This document shows positions 28,352 through 36,817 of a DNA stretch of 58,538 bases, in pieces; position 1 is the stretch's first letter; each line of letters starts with the position of its first letter. Made by a program: the position numbers and the translations under genes. The DNA is from Levilactobacillus senmaizukei DSM 21775 = NBRC 103853 (lineage in GTDB: Bacteria; Bacillota; Bacilli; Lactobacillales; Lactobacillaceae). The notes below the pieces were generated by a model that was not told where the DNA came from, did no database searches, and saw nothing but the letters and a program-made list of their open reading frames with translations. The stretch lies in the NCBI RefSeq assembly GCF_001592085.1, contig NZ_BCWD01000015.1, positions 1 through 58,538 of the forward strand, given 5' to 3'.

Positions 28352-28414
28352 TTGATAACTATTCAACAATCTCGGTAAAAATCGATGATCTTAGCAGACA
28401 TAAAATTTTAAAAG

Positions 28415-28423
28415 TGATAGAAT
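28415..28423 (+). promoter_or_regulatory. Extended -10 promoter element of pyk
   Basis: TGATAGAAT is an extended -10 (TGN followed by TAGAAT, 28418-28423). A weak -35 (CAGACA) lies 17 bases upstream. The leader contains an A/T-rich perfect hairpin, CATTATTTT (28461-28469) with AAAATAATG (28475-28483), before the GGAGAG ribosome-binding site. Confidence 0.55.
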
Positions 28424-28520
28424 ACTTTTGGAATCAAATTTGTGCCGAATAACTGAGACGCATTATTTTCTTGAAAAATAATGGGTTAGTTCGTGCCATT
28501 TCTAAAGGAGAGATTTTCTA

Positions 28521-30278
28521 ATGAAGAAAACCAAGATTGTAAGTACCCTTGGGCCTGCAAGTACTGATGTCGATACAATTGTTAAATTAATCGAATCAGG
28601 TGCCAACATCTTCCGGTTCAACTTCTCACATGGTGACCATGAAGAACACTTAGGTCGCTTGGAGAACGTTCACAAGGCCGAAAGAATTACTGGTAAAACG
28701 GTTGGAATCATGCTCGACACTAAGGGTGCCGAGATTCGGACCACCGTCCAACAAGGCGGTAAGCTGCAGTTTTCCACTGGCGACCAATTCCGAATCTCCA
28801 TGGATGACTCGATCGAAGGAACCAAGGATAAGATTGCTGTAACTTACCCTGGTTTATATGATGACGTTCATGAAGGCGGCCACGTTATGTTTGATGACGG
28901 TCTCTTAGACTCCGTAATCGACAAGAAAGACGATGCAACTAAGGAATTAGTTGTGACCGCACAAAACGATGGTGTCTTGGGCTCACGTAAGGGTGTTAAC
29001 GCACCCGGCGTTTCCATCAACCTGCCTGGGATTACTGAAAAGGATTCCGATGACATTCGTTTTGGCTTAGACCATGAGATTAACTTCATTGCAGCTTCAT
29101 TCGTTCGTAAGCCACAAGACGTTATGGACATTCGTGAACTGCTTGAAGAAAAGCACATGGAACACGTGCAAATCTTCCCTAAGATTGAATCCCAAGAAGG
29201 GATCAATAATTTTGATGATATCATCAAGGTTTCCGATGGGTTGATGGTTGCTCGTGGGGACATGGGTGTTGAAATTCCAACGGAAAACGTGCCATTGGTT
29301 CAAAAAGCTTTGATCAAGAAGTGTAACGCTTTGGGCAAGCCCGTTATCACGGCTACTCAAATGTTAGACTCCATGCAAGAAAACCCACGTCCTACTCGTG
29401 CCGAAGCCTCTGACGTTGCCAACGCCGTCTTCGATGGGACCGATGCCACGATGCTTTCTGGTGAAAGTGCTAACGGTGAATACCCAGTTGAAGCCGTTGC
29501 TACCATGAACCGGATCGACATCAAGGCCGAAAACGCCTTGAAGGAATTCGGTCGTGACAACTTGAACTTCGATAACGGTGACGTTACTGAATCCATCGGT
29601 GCTTCCGTAGCCCGGGTTGCTAACGAACTGGGTGTTAAGACGATTGTTGCTGCTACTGAAAGTGGCTACACGGCTAAGATGATTTCCAAGTACCGGCCAA
29701 ATGCTGATATCTTGGCAATTACCTTCGATGACCGGACTCGTCGTGGTTTGATGGTTAACTGGGGTGTTTACCCAATCGTTACCGAAAAGCCTGGTAATAC
29801 TGACGAAATGTTCGATTTAGCAGCTGCTAAAGCTGTTGAAACCGGCTTGGCTAAGGAAGGCGATTTGATCCTGATCACTGCCGGCGTGCCAGTTGGCGAA
29901 CGTGGGACCACAAACTTAATGAAGATCCAATTGATTGGTTCTAAGTTAGTTCAAGGTCAAGGTGTCGGTGATGACACGGTTATCGGCAAGGCAATTATTG
30001 CTAATACCGCTGCTGAAGCTAACGCTAAAGTCGTTGAAGGTGGTATCTTGATTGCCAAGAACACCGACAAAGACTACTTGCCAGCAATTGAAAAGTCTAG
30101 CGCCGTGATCGTTGAAAACGGTGGGTTGACTTCTCACGCTGCGGTTGTTGGGATCTCAATGGGGATTCCAGTTATCGTGGGCGCCGTTGGTGCTAGCGAT
30201 AAGATTTCCGATGGTGAATTGATTACCGTTGACTCACGTCGCGGGATCGTTTACCACGGTGCATCTAACGCACTTTAA
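28521..30278 (+). CDS. pyk: Pyruvate kinase with C-terminal PEP-utilizer domain
   Basis: Transfers phosphate from phosphoenolpyruvate to ADP in the last step of glycolysis and of the phosphoketolase pathway. The 585-residue protein has the catalytic barrel (KTKIVSTLGPAS at the N-terminus, MVARGDMGVEIP near 245, TRAEASDVANAVFDGTDA near 293) and an allosteric C domain. It ends in an extra PEP-utilizer-like domain with GGLTSHAAVVG (His539), as in Bacillus-type enzymes; that domain's function is unclear. The ATG at 28521 follows AAAGGAGAG. Codons look highly biased, in keeping with high expression. A cre-like site precedes the promoter. Confidence 0.98.
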   Translation: MKKTKIVSTLGPASTDVDTIVKLIESGANIFRFNFSHGDHEEHLGRLENVHKAERITGKTVGIMLDTKGAEIRTTVQQGGKLQFSTGDQFRISMDDSIEGTKDKIAVTYPGLYDDVHEGGHVMFDDGLLDSVIDKKDDATKELVVTAQNDGVLGSRKGVNAPGVSINLPGITEKDSDDIRFGLDHEINFIAASFVRKPQDVMDIRELLEEKHMEHVQIFPKIESQEGINNFDDIIKVSDGLMVARGDMGVEIPTENVPLVQKALIKKCNALGKPVITATQMLDSMQENPRPTRAEASDVANAVFDGTDATMLSGESANGEYPVEAVATMNRIDIKAENALKEFGRDNLNFDNGDVTESIGASVARVANELGVKTIVAATESGYTAKMISKYRPNADILAITFDDRTRRGLMVNWGVYPIVTEKPGNTDEMFDLAAAKAVETGLAKEGDLILITAGVPVGERGTTNLMKIQLIGSKLVQGQGVGDDTVIGKAIIANTAAEANAKVVEGGILIAKNTDKDYLPAIEKSSAVIVENGGLTSHAAVVGISMGIPVIVGAVGASDKISDGELITVDSRRGIVYHGASNAL

Positions 30279-30300
30279 TAAGAGATAAACCTGTTATGAA

Positions 30301-30331
30301 AAGCGGACCCTCTGTCGGGGGCCCGCTTTTT
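30301..30331 (+). terminator. Intrinsic terminator after pyk
   Basis: AAGCGGACCC and GGGCCCGCTT form an imperfect stem with one A-C mismatch, followed by a T run ending at 30331. Confidence 0.8.
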
Positions 30332-30524
30332 GCTGTCTGGCGTACGCGGCCGACGGGGCTGGAGTTAGGGCAATTTCGACAAGACGATTTGCAGCTACTG
30401 AAGATTCGAGCGGCTAACTCTTAGTTTGTGAGATTGAAGCTGGCTAGTTGTGGGGTTTCCGTGTAAAATAAGCGTTAGACAGTTTTGAACGGACACTGGT
30501 TTACCCAGTAGAATTGAGGAGAAT

Positions 30525-31415
30525 ATGGCAGATTTATTAGGACGACTGATTACCGGTAAAGTCACCGATGAGAACGAAACGGATTACTTTGTTCAGGTTG
30601 AAGGGACTACCTTCCGCCTCGACAAGGCAGAAATTAAGAAACCATTGCGGATGAATGGAACCTTTACGGGTTTTGCTTACGAAAATGAAAATCACGACAT
30701 GCAAATGACGCGGGATGCGCCGAAGTCTCAAATTGACCGGTATGGTTTTGGGACGGTGGTTCGGAGTCAACGGACTCTGGGTGTTTTCGTGAACATTGGC
30801 TTACCCAACAAGGATATCGTGGTGTCATTGGATGACCTACCAGATATGATGGAACTCTGGCCACAACAGGGCGACCGGTTACTGATTGCTTTGCGCGAAG
30901 ACGCCAAACATCGTCTGTGGGGTGTCTTGGCCGATGGTGACATCTACCAGGCCATTGCTCAACCAGCGAATAAGCGTCTCCAAAACAGTAACGTGACTGT
31001 GACCGCTTACCAACTGAAGTTAGTCGGGACCCGGGTGATTACTGACCACTTTGAACTGGGATTTATTCATCCATCAGAACGGGAAACGGAACCCCGTTTG
31101 GGTGAGGAACTCAAGGCACGAGTGATTGGCGTCCATGATGACGGGACGTTGAACTTGTCCTTGCGTCCGCGGACCTTCGAGGCCATCGATGACGATTCAG
31201 CCATGTTGTTAGCTGCGCTGGAACATAGTGAAGACGGTCACTTAGATTTTAGTGACAAGAGCGATCCGGCGGCCATCAAGGCCTATTTCGGGATCAGCAA
31301 GGGTCAATTCAAGCGGGCCGTGGGTCATCTGATGAAGGCCCGGAAGATCACGCAACACGATGGTGGCCTCTGGTTGGCCGACGAAGCGTCCGAGACCAGC
31401 AAAACGACCAAATAA
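30525..31415 (+). CDS. cvfB: CvfB-family S1 RNA-binding protein
   Basis: A 296-residue protein of the CvfB/YitL family, with several S1-like OB folds (for example RYGFGTVVRSQRTLGVFVNI near residue 73 and LGEELKARVIGVHDDGTLNL near residue 190) and a C-terminal winged-helix domain (DPAAIKAYFGISKGQFKRAV). In Staphylococcus, CvfB binds RNA and influences virulence gene expression; its role in lactobacilli is not settled. The ATG at 30525 follows GAGGAG. The gene ends 12 bases before xerD and shares its AGGAGGGG region, so it probably heads the xerD-rluB operon. Confidence 0.92.
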   Translation: MADLLGRLITGKVTDENETDYFVQVEGTTFRLDKAEIKKPLRMNGTFTGFAYENENHDMQMTRDAPKSQIDRYGFGTVVRSQRTLGVFVNIGLPNKDIVVSLDDLPDMMELWPQQGDRLLIALREDAKHRLWGVLADGDIYQAIAQPANKRLQNSNVTVTAYQLKLVGTRVITDHFELGFIHPSERETEPRLGEELKARVIGVHDDGTLNLSLRPRTFEAIDDDSAMLLAALEHSEDGHLDFSDKSDPAAIKAYFGISKGQFKRAVGHLMKARKITQHDGGLWLADEASETSKTTK

Positions 31416-31427
31416 GGAGGGGATAAC

Positions 31428-32324
31428 GTGGCAGATTTGATGACCGCGGTGGCCGACTTCGGCCACTACTTAACGGTTGAACAGGGCCTGGCCGAAAATT
31501 CAGTCAAGAGCTATGTTCAAGAACTGACCACGTTTACTCACTATTTACAGAGTCGAACGGTGGCGACCTTCGCCACCGTTGACCGCCTGACGGTCCTAGC
31601 TTATTTGAATCATCTGACCGAGCAGGGAAAGTCTCGCAACTCGGTCATTCATGCCGTTTCGGCCCTGCGGAAGTTTTATCGTTATCTGGTCCAGACGCAT
31701 CAGTTGGCGGTGAATCCGATGGCCAACGTGGCCGCTCCCAAGCACGCTCAACACCTGCCGGCGGTCTTAACCGTCGCCGAGGTTGATCGGCTACTGGCGG
31801 CCCCCGACACCGCAAAAAAATTGGGATTAAGGGACCGTGCACTTCTAGAGGTATTGTACGCCACTGGGTTACGGGTGAGCGAACTGGTTCATTTGAAGCT
31901 GGCGGACCTGCACTTGGAGATGGGGTTGATTCAGACCCTGGGTAAGGGCGATAAGGAACGAATTATTCCGATTGGCGACGTGGCTGGTGACTGGATTAAC
32001 CGGTACCTGCAGCAGGTCCGCCCCCAACTCTTGAAGCAGCGAACCAGTCCCTACCTGTTTCTCAATGCGCATGGCAGTGGTCTGTCTCGGCAGGCGATTT
32101 GGCAGAAGATTAAGCAGTATGTCCGGGTTGCGGGGATTAAGAAGGATGTGACGCCGCATACGCTACGTCATTCCTTTGCGACCCATATTTTAGAGAATGG
32201 GGCGGATTTGCGGGTGGTTCAGGAACTCCTGGGCCACGCCGACATCACGACGACCCAGATCTATACCCATATTTCGAAGCAGCGGTTAGTGAAGGTGTAT
32301 GACCAATATCATCCCCGTGCCTAA
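31428..32324 (+). CDS. xerD: Tyrosine recombinase XerD
   Basis: Site-specific recombinase that resolves chromosome dimers at dif together with a XerC/CodV-type partner. The 298-residue protein has an N-terminal core-binding domain (1-105). The catalytic residues are Arg149 (ATGLRVSEL), Lys173 (TLGKGDKER), His244 and Arg247 (HTLRHSF), His270 (LLGHADI) and the nucleophile Tyr279. All are intact. The GTG start at 31428 follows AAGGAGGGG. Its place next to scpAB links two chromosome-segregation functions and argues against a mobile-element integrase. Confidence 0.95.
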   Translation: MADLMTAVADFGHYLTVEQGLAENSVKSYVQELTTFTHYLQSRTVATFATVDRLTVLAYLNHLTEQGKSRNSVIHAVSALRKFYRYLVQTHQLAVNPMANVAAPKHAQHLPAVLTVAEVDRLLAAPDTAKKLGLRDRALLEVLYATGLRVSELVHLKLADLHLEMGLIQTLGKGDKERIIPIGDVAGDWINRYLQQVRPQLLKQRTSPYLFLNAHGSGLSRQAIWQKIKQYVRVAGIKKDVTPHTLRHSFATHILENGADLRVVQELLGHADITTTQIYTHISKQRLVKVYDQYHPRA

Positions 32325-32363
32325 ATTGAAATAACGTTAAATAACCCTGATTGGAGGACCAAG

Positions 32364-32759
32364 ATGTTACGGAAATACCGGAGCGATTATCAGAAGATAG
32401 CCATGGGACTACTCAGTCTGTTACCGAACTTCAAGGATTGGGATCGGTTACAGGCGGAATTAACCTGGTATTTAAGTGGCGATGACCGGACCCTCTACCT
32501 GTGGAAGGATGAGCACGATGATTTTGCCGGGATTATTGGGGCAGAGGAACAGGGAAGGTACCTAATTGTCCGGCTCCTCACGTTGATGCCCGATAAGCAA
32601 TCAACCAAAAACACCTGGCAAATGTTAGACGAGTTAGCGGCTGCGGCGCCCAAGTTACGCTTGATGGGGACCCTAGCCACCGCAAAGATTATCGCAAAAT
32701 GGGAGTATTACCATGGACAAAGCAACGACGAGCGGCCAGCCACTGATTCAGGTCAGTGA
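32364..32759 (+). CDS. ribT: RibT-like GNAT-family protein
   Basis: A 131-residue protein resembling RibT, a small acetyltransferase-like protein encoded in or near riboflavin operons of Bacillus. Family features include the N-terminal YRSDYQKIAMGLLSLLP and the central ILVRL-type strand (YLIVRLLTLMPD). The substrate is unknown. No riboflavin biosynthesis genes lie beside it. Its last 47 bases overlap the start of scpA, and its final residues ([11 protein letters not shown]) are encoded in that overlap. The ATG at 32364 follows TTGGAGG. Confidence 0.85.
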   Translation: MLRKYRSDYQKIAMGLLSLLPNFKDWDRLQAELTWYLSGDDRTLYLWKDEHDDFAGIIGAEEQGRYLIVRLLTLMPDKQSTKNTWQMLDELAAAAPKLRLMGTLATAKIIAKWEYYHGQSNDERPATDSGQ

Positions 32760-33504
32760 TTTTGAGGGACCGTTAGACTTATTGTTACACCTCATTAAAA
32801 CCAATGAAATGGACATCTATGATATTCGGATCTCGACGATTACGAGTCAATACTTGACGTATCTTCATCAGATGCAGACTCTCCGGCTAGACATTGCGGG
32901 AGAGTATTTTGTCATGGCCGCCAATTTAATGGCGATCAAGGCTAAACTCCTGTTACCTAAACCCCAAACCGTCGCGGTTGATGAGGATGAGGATCCCACG
33001 GTGGACCCGCGCGAGGAGCTGGTTAGCCAGCTGTTGGAATACCAACGTTACAAGCAGGCGGCGCAAAACCTGAAGGAACGGGCGGCCGATCGGCAGCAAC
33101 ACTTTACTCGGCCGGCGGCACCGGTGCCCGATTCGGTGGCCTTAACGGTGGCGCCAGGGGTGACCCCGGTCGATTTGCAACAAGCCTTGGTTAAGCTTCT
33201 CCACCGAGCCACGGTGATGAAGCCCGTCACTCAGAACATTCATCAGGAACATTTCACCATCAAAGCCCAAATGCAAGTGGTCATGCGACGGTTGCAGGCG
33301 GCCCATGGACTGGTTGACTTTGACCGGTTGGTGGCTAAGGTCCCCGCGATGGAAGAAGTTGTGACCACCTTTTTAGCGGTCCTCGAGTTAGCCCGGCAAC
33401 GGCAGGTTCGTTTGCAACAGGTTAGTCGAATGGCCCCGTTAGAGGTTAAATTTTTACAGGCAGAAGGAAGGTACGATGCGGATGACGCCACTAGCACAGA
33501 TTGA
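32713..33504 (+). CDS. scpA: Segregation and condensation protein A
   Basis: The kleisin subunit of the SMC-ScpAB condensin complex. The 263-residue protein starts with the family signature [20 protein letters not shown] (about 18-37) that binds the SMC neck, has an acidic linker ([10 protein letters not shown]) and ends with a winged-helix domain that contacts the SMC head. The ATG at 32713 follows GGGAG by eight bases and lies inside ribT. Its last 29 bases overlap scpB, indicating translational coupling of the two partners. Confidence 0.96.
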   Translation: MDKATTSGQPLIQVSDFEGPLDLLLHLIKTNEMDIYDIRISTITSQYLTYLHQMQTLRLDIAGEYFVMAANLMAIKAKLLLPKPQTVAVDEDEDPTVDPREELVSQLLEYQRYKQAAQNLKERAADRQQHFTRPAAPVPDSVALTVAPGVTPVDLQQALVKLLHRATVMKPVTQNIHQEHFTIKAQMQVVMRRLQAAHGLVDFDRLVAKVPAMEEVVTTFLAVLELARQRQVRLQQVSRMAPLEVKFLQAEGRYDADDATSTD

Positions 33505-34084
33505 GAGCCTGCTCTTTGTGAGCGGAGATGAGGGGGTGACGGTGGCTGATCTGGCCGCGGCCACCGGTTTGATGCGGCCCGCAATCTTGGCTAGCCTCGA
33601 GCGATTGGCCCAGAAGTATGCGGCCGATCAAGATTCCGCGTTGGAACTCATGGTGAACGACACGACCTATCGGTTAGTGACCAAGGCCGCCGCCCAGGAT
33701 CTTATTAAGCAGTACTTCGAGAATCCGTTGAGTACCAGTTTGACGCCGGCCTCACTGGAGGTCTTGGCCATCATCGCCTATCGGCAACCGGTCACGCGAA
33801 TCGAAGTTGATGAGATTCGGGGGGTTCAGAGCGCGTCAACCGTACAGAAGTTAGTCTTGCGCCGACTCATTGAGGATGCCGGTCGCTTGGACGAACCGGG
33901 ACGGCCCAAGGTCTACCGTACCAGTGAGTATTTCTTAGACTACTTTGGCCTCAAACAACTCGCCGATCTGCCACCCTTACCGGCCGCGGCCAAGCCGGAT
34001 GCTACAGACGAGGATGTTCCCAACGGAGATTTATTCTTAAAAGCCTTTAACCAACAATTAAATTCGTCAGGAGATGAAGCCTAA
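33476..34084 (+). CDS. scpB: Segregation and condensation protein B
   Basis: Winged-helix partner of ScpA in the condensin complex, 202 residues. The N-terminal motif [19 protein letters not shown] and the second winged-helix core [20 protein letters not shown] (about residues 98-117) are diagnostic. The ATG at 33476 follows AGAAGGAAGG. The stop codon ends immediately before the rluB ATG, so translation of all three genes is likely coupled. Confidence 0.96.
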   Translation: MRMTPLAQIESLLFVSGDEGVTVADLAAATGLMRPAILASLERLAQKYAADQDSALELMVNDTTYRLVTKAAAQDLIKQYFENPLSTSLTPASLEVLAIIAYRQPVTRIEVDEIRGVQSASTVQKLVLRRLIEDAGRLDEPGRPKVYRTSEYFLDYFGLKQLADLPPLPAAAKPDATDEDVPNGDLFLKAFNQQLNSSGDEA

Positions 34085-34807
34085 ATGGAACGATTACAAA
34101 AAGTCTTAGCTCATGATGGCGTGGCTTCACGTCGTCAGTCAGAAAAGCTGATCATGAGTGGCCGGGTTCGCGTCAACGGGACCGTAGTCACGGAATTGGG
34201 AACCAAGGTGGGGGTCCACGATGAAATTCTTGTGGACAATGTGCCAGTCAGTACCGAAACACCCGTCTACATCATGCTGTATAAGCCCCGTGGGGTCATT
34301 TCCACGGCCAATGATGATAAGGGGCGGCAGACCGTCGTTGACTTGCTTGAAAACGTGCCTCAACGGGTCTACCCGGTTGGTCGTCTGGATTACGACACGG
34401 ATGGCTTGCTCCTGTTAACCAACGATGGGGAACTTGCCAATCGGCTGACGCATCCCAAGTATGAGGTCGAGAAGACCTATATCGCCCGGGTGACGGGGAT
34501 TCCCACCAATGATACGCTGCGGCAACTGCGTCAGGGGATGACGATCGATGGGGAAACCTACGCGCCGGCTAAGAGCAAACTGCTTAGTGTGGATGACAAG
34601 AAGCATACGGCCATCGTTCAGCTGGTGATTCATGAGGGTAAGAACCATCAGGTCAAGAAGATGCTGAGTGGCGTGGGGTATCCCGTCGAGAAGCTTAAGC
34701 GTGAACAGTATGGTTTCTTGACGCTGAAGGGCTTGAATGCCGGGGAAGCCCGGTATTTGAAGCCGGCCGAGGTCCAAGAACTCAAACGCTTGACGGGACT
34801 AGCCTAA
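34085..34807 (+). CDS. rluB: 23S rRNA pseudouridine synthase RluB-type
   Basis: A 240-residue enzyme of the RsuA/RluB family that converts uridine to pseudouridine in 23S rRNA. The N-terminal S4 RNA-binding domain (ERLQKVLAHDGVASRRQSEK) is followed by the catalytic motif GRLDYDTDGLLLLTNDG (about residues 100-116), whose Asp after GRLDY is the nucleophile. It is the last gene of the xerD-ribT-scpAB cluster. Assignment to RluB rather than RsuA rests on context (scpB-rluB order). Confidence 0.92.
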   Translation: MERLQKVLAHDGVASRRQSEKLIMSGRVRVNGTVVTELGTKVGVHDEILVDNVPVSTETPVYIMLYKPRGVISTANDDKGRQTVVDLLENVPQRVYPVGRLDYDTDGLLLLTNDGELANRLTHPKYEVEKTYIARVTGIPTNDTLRQLRQGMTIDGETYAPAKSKLLSVDDKKHTAIVQLVIHEGKNHQVKKMLSGVGYPVEKLKREQYGFLTLKGLNAGEARYLKPAEVQELKRLTGLA

Positions 34808-34816
34808 GCCAAACGT

Positions 34817-34845
34817 TTGACACGTCAACGAAAGTTTCGTATATT
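34817..34845 (+). promoter_or_regulatory. Promoter of the FMN riboswitch-ribU unit
   Basis: TTGACA (34817-34822), a 17-base spacer, then TATATT (34840-34845). Transcription would start near 34852, just before the riboswitch. Confidence 0.8.
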
Positions 34846-34870
34846 AACATTGTAATAAAAATAATCTGGT

Positions 34871-34984
34871 TCATCTTCAAGGCAGGGTGTAATTCCCGAC
34901 CGGCGGTAAAGTCCGCAACCCGTGTGAGCGGTTGATTCGGTGCAACTCCGAAACCGACAGTAAAGTCTGGTATGCAGAAGATGA
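34871..34984 (+). ncRNA. FMN riboswitch (RFN element)
   Basis: Closing stem TCATCTTC (34871-34878) pairs with GAAGATGA (34977-34984). Inside are the conserved RFN blocks AGGCAGGGTGTAATTCCCGA, CCGGCGGTAAAGTCCGC, GCAACTCCGAAACCGACAGT and AAAGTCTGG. A Rho-independent terminator follows at 35019-35050, so FMN binding should cause premature termination before ribU. Confidence 0.97.
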
Positions 34985-35018
34985 GACGTTGCTTTTTGCG
35001 TACTCTAACGTAAATCCC

Positions 35019-35050
35019 AAGGTCTTGCCCTTCTGTGGCAAGGCCTTTTT
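35019..35050 (+). terminator. Riboswitch-controlled terminator upstream of ribU
   Basis: AAGGTCTTGCC (35019-35029) pairs with GGCAAGGCCTT (35037-35047), ending in a T run. It is the expression platform of the FMN riboswitch. Confidence 0.88.
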
Positions 35051-35094
35051 CATTGGGGCTTGTCACGAGATGACCGCAAGGAGGAACAAGTATC

Positions 35095-35676
35095 ATGGAA
35101 AAAAGTCATAGTGGGTTAGGTGTTCGAGCAATGGTCCTGATGGCGTTGTTTGCCGGGATCGCGACGGTGCTCATGTTTGTCTCGGTGCCCATCCTACCGT
35201 ACGTGAGTTATATGAAGTTAGACATCAGCGACCTCTTTGTCTTACTCGGCATGGGGATCTTTGGACCCGCCGGTGGGGTTGCGATTGCGGCAATCAAGGA
35301 ACTGCTGTATTTTATTCTGACGGGGTTTAACCTGCAAAACTTCATTGGCATTTTGACGGCTTTCGTCGCCGACGTGGCCTTTATTTTGCCAATTGGTTGG
35401 ATCTTAAAGAGGTCGACCAATAGTCTGCAACGGCAAGTGGTTGCGGTGGTCGTAGCAACGATTAGCCTGACCGTCATCTTGTCGCTGGCTAATTGGTGGG
35501 TGGTGACGCCGCTCTATCTGAAGTTGTTTGGCTTTTCTTTGGGAATGCCCGTTAAGCAACTGGTTCTAACCGGTGTTGTGCCATTTAATCTCATTAAGGG
35601 AATTGTATTGGGGGTATTATTCATCTTGCTTAACCGCCGACTAGGTCCTTGGATTGAAAAGCATCGTCTGTACTAA
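35095..35676 (+). CDS. ribU: Riboflavin ECF transporter substrate-binding subunit RibU
   Basis: A 193-residue membrane protein of the ECF S-component class, with six probable membrane segments and the RibU/FmnP-like stretches VSYMKLDISDLFVLLGMGIF (about 41-60) and GGVAIAAIKELLYFILTG. It binds riboflavin and works with a shared EcfA-EcfA'-EcfT energizing module, which is not encoded in this window. The upstream FMN riboswitch strongly supports the flavin assignment. The ATG at 35095 follows AAGGAGG. It is monocistronic, with a terminator at 35701. Confidence 0.95.
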   Translation: MEKSHSGLGVRAMVLMALFAGIATVLMFVSVPILPYVSYMKLDISDLFVLLGMGIFGPAGGVAIAAIKELLYFILTGFNLQNFIGILTAFVADVAFILPIGWILKRSTNSLQRQVVAVVVATISLTVILSLANWWVVTPLYLKLFGFSLGMPVKQLVLTGVVPFNLIKGIVLGVLFILLNRRLGPWIEKHRLY

Positions 35677-35700
35677 AATAATAAGACGTGATGTAAACGG

Positions 35701-35726
35701 GGACTGGCACTGAGCCAGTCCTTTTT
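35701..35726 (+). terminator. Intrinsic terminator after ribU
   Basis: GGACTGGC (35701-35708) and GCCAGTCC (35714-35721) pair perfectly and are followed by five T. Confidence 0.9.
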
Positions 35727-35773
35727 GTATGGTAAACTAGGTTTTAAATAGGCTTTTTGAAAGAAGGATAACC

Positions 35774-36817
35774 ATGGGGCCAACGGATTTATTACAACTA
35801 TTGGATCGAGTCCAGCCCCGACGGGTTCGGGCCATTGAAAATCTTTTGCGGGGTCGCCGGACGGTATCGACCCTGTACTGGGGTCAGCGTTACCAATTGT
35901 TACCCTTGTTGAATCTCGCCAAGCAGCTGGATCGTGGGGCCCTGGATGCCGCTGCTCAGCAGGTCGTCCATCAGGGCTTAGCCACGTGGGATATCAATCA
36001 AGAACGGCTGGTACTGACCCCGGCCGGCCTAAGTAAACAACGGGCAGACCATTACTTTGTGCCCCAAACGGCCGATTGTTGGCCCACCATTGATCTCATT
36101 GCGGTGCGTCAACGAATCCTGCTAGCCGTTCAGGTAGCCTCACAGTTCAGTCACCAGGCCGGGCATTACTTACCCTTAACCACGGATATGGCGACGCGTC
36201 AGTTTGTTCGTCACTGGTTCCATCAGGTCAAGAACGACCAGTTGGGGCCACAGGTCTTGACGGCGCTGATGACCAGTCTAGACAAGCTGGACCCGGTGGT
36301 GGCGACAGTCATGACGGCTCAGTTTACCGGCTATCAGCAGGCGGGTCAGACCTTAGGACAATTGGCCCTAGCTTATCAGCGGACCGAATGGGAAATCCAG
36401 CTCATGCAATTCGAAGGCTTGGCCCAGATCATGGGAGATGCTAAGGAGCCCACGAACCCCTTTAATTCGTTGCTGCAACCCCTGTGGCAGACCCCGGTGA
36501 GTCGTAGTGCTCAGATCACTTTGAACACGGTGAAGCAGGGGCAAACCTTAGCCCAAATTGCTGGAGAGCGCCGGGTGAAGGTCAGCACGGTCAGAGAACA
36601 TCTATTGGAAGCAGCCATTATGCTACCCTTAGCCGACTTCCCGTATGATCGGCTGTTATCGCCGGCTGCGCGCTCGCAATTTAAGGCGGTCGTCTCGGGG
36701 CCGGTGGATGATTGGCAATACACGGGGCTGCCCGAGGCGTTGCAACGGCAGTATGAATTCTTTTATTTTCGACTTTACGCAATTTGGGTAGGAAAGCGGG
36801 GTGCATTACATGACTAA
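35774..36817 (+). CDS. YpbB-like helix-turn-helix protein, RecQ partner
   Basis: A 347-residue protein resembling Bacillus YpbB, which is encoded directly before the RecQ-type helicase RecS. The C-terminal third contains a helicase-associated helix-turn-helix domain (TLNTVKQGQTLAQIAGERRV followed by KVSTVREHLLEA, about residues 255-285). The N-terminal two thirds are helical with no recognised fold. Its 3' end overlaps recQ by 17 bases, so the two are probably coupled. I infer a role in guiding the helicase; no direct function is known. The ATG at 35774 follows GAAAGAAGG. Confidence 0.85.
   Translation: MGPTDLLQLLDRVQPRRVRAIENLLRGRRTVSTLYWGQRYQLLPLLNLAKQLDRGALDAAAQQVVHQGLATWDINQERLVLTPAGLSKQRADHYFVPQTADCWPTIDLIAVRQRILLAVQVASQFSHQAGHYLPLTTDMATRQFVRHWFHQVKNDQLGPQVLTALMTSLDKLDPVVATVMTAQFTGYQQAGQTLGQLALAYQRTEWEIQLMQFEGLAQIMGDAKEPTNPFNSLLQPLWQTPVSRSAQITLNTVKQGQTLAQIAGERRVKVSTVREHLLEAAIMLPLADFPYDRLLSPAARSQFKAVVSGPVDDWQYTGLPEALQRQYEFFYFRLYAIWVGKRGALHD

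Noticed and set aside
31428-32324. Tyrosine recombinase as a prophage or island integrase
   Set aside because: Length, sequence and position with scpAB-rluB identify the housekeeping XerD; no att sites or phage genes are nearby.
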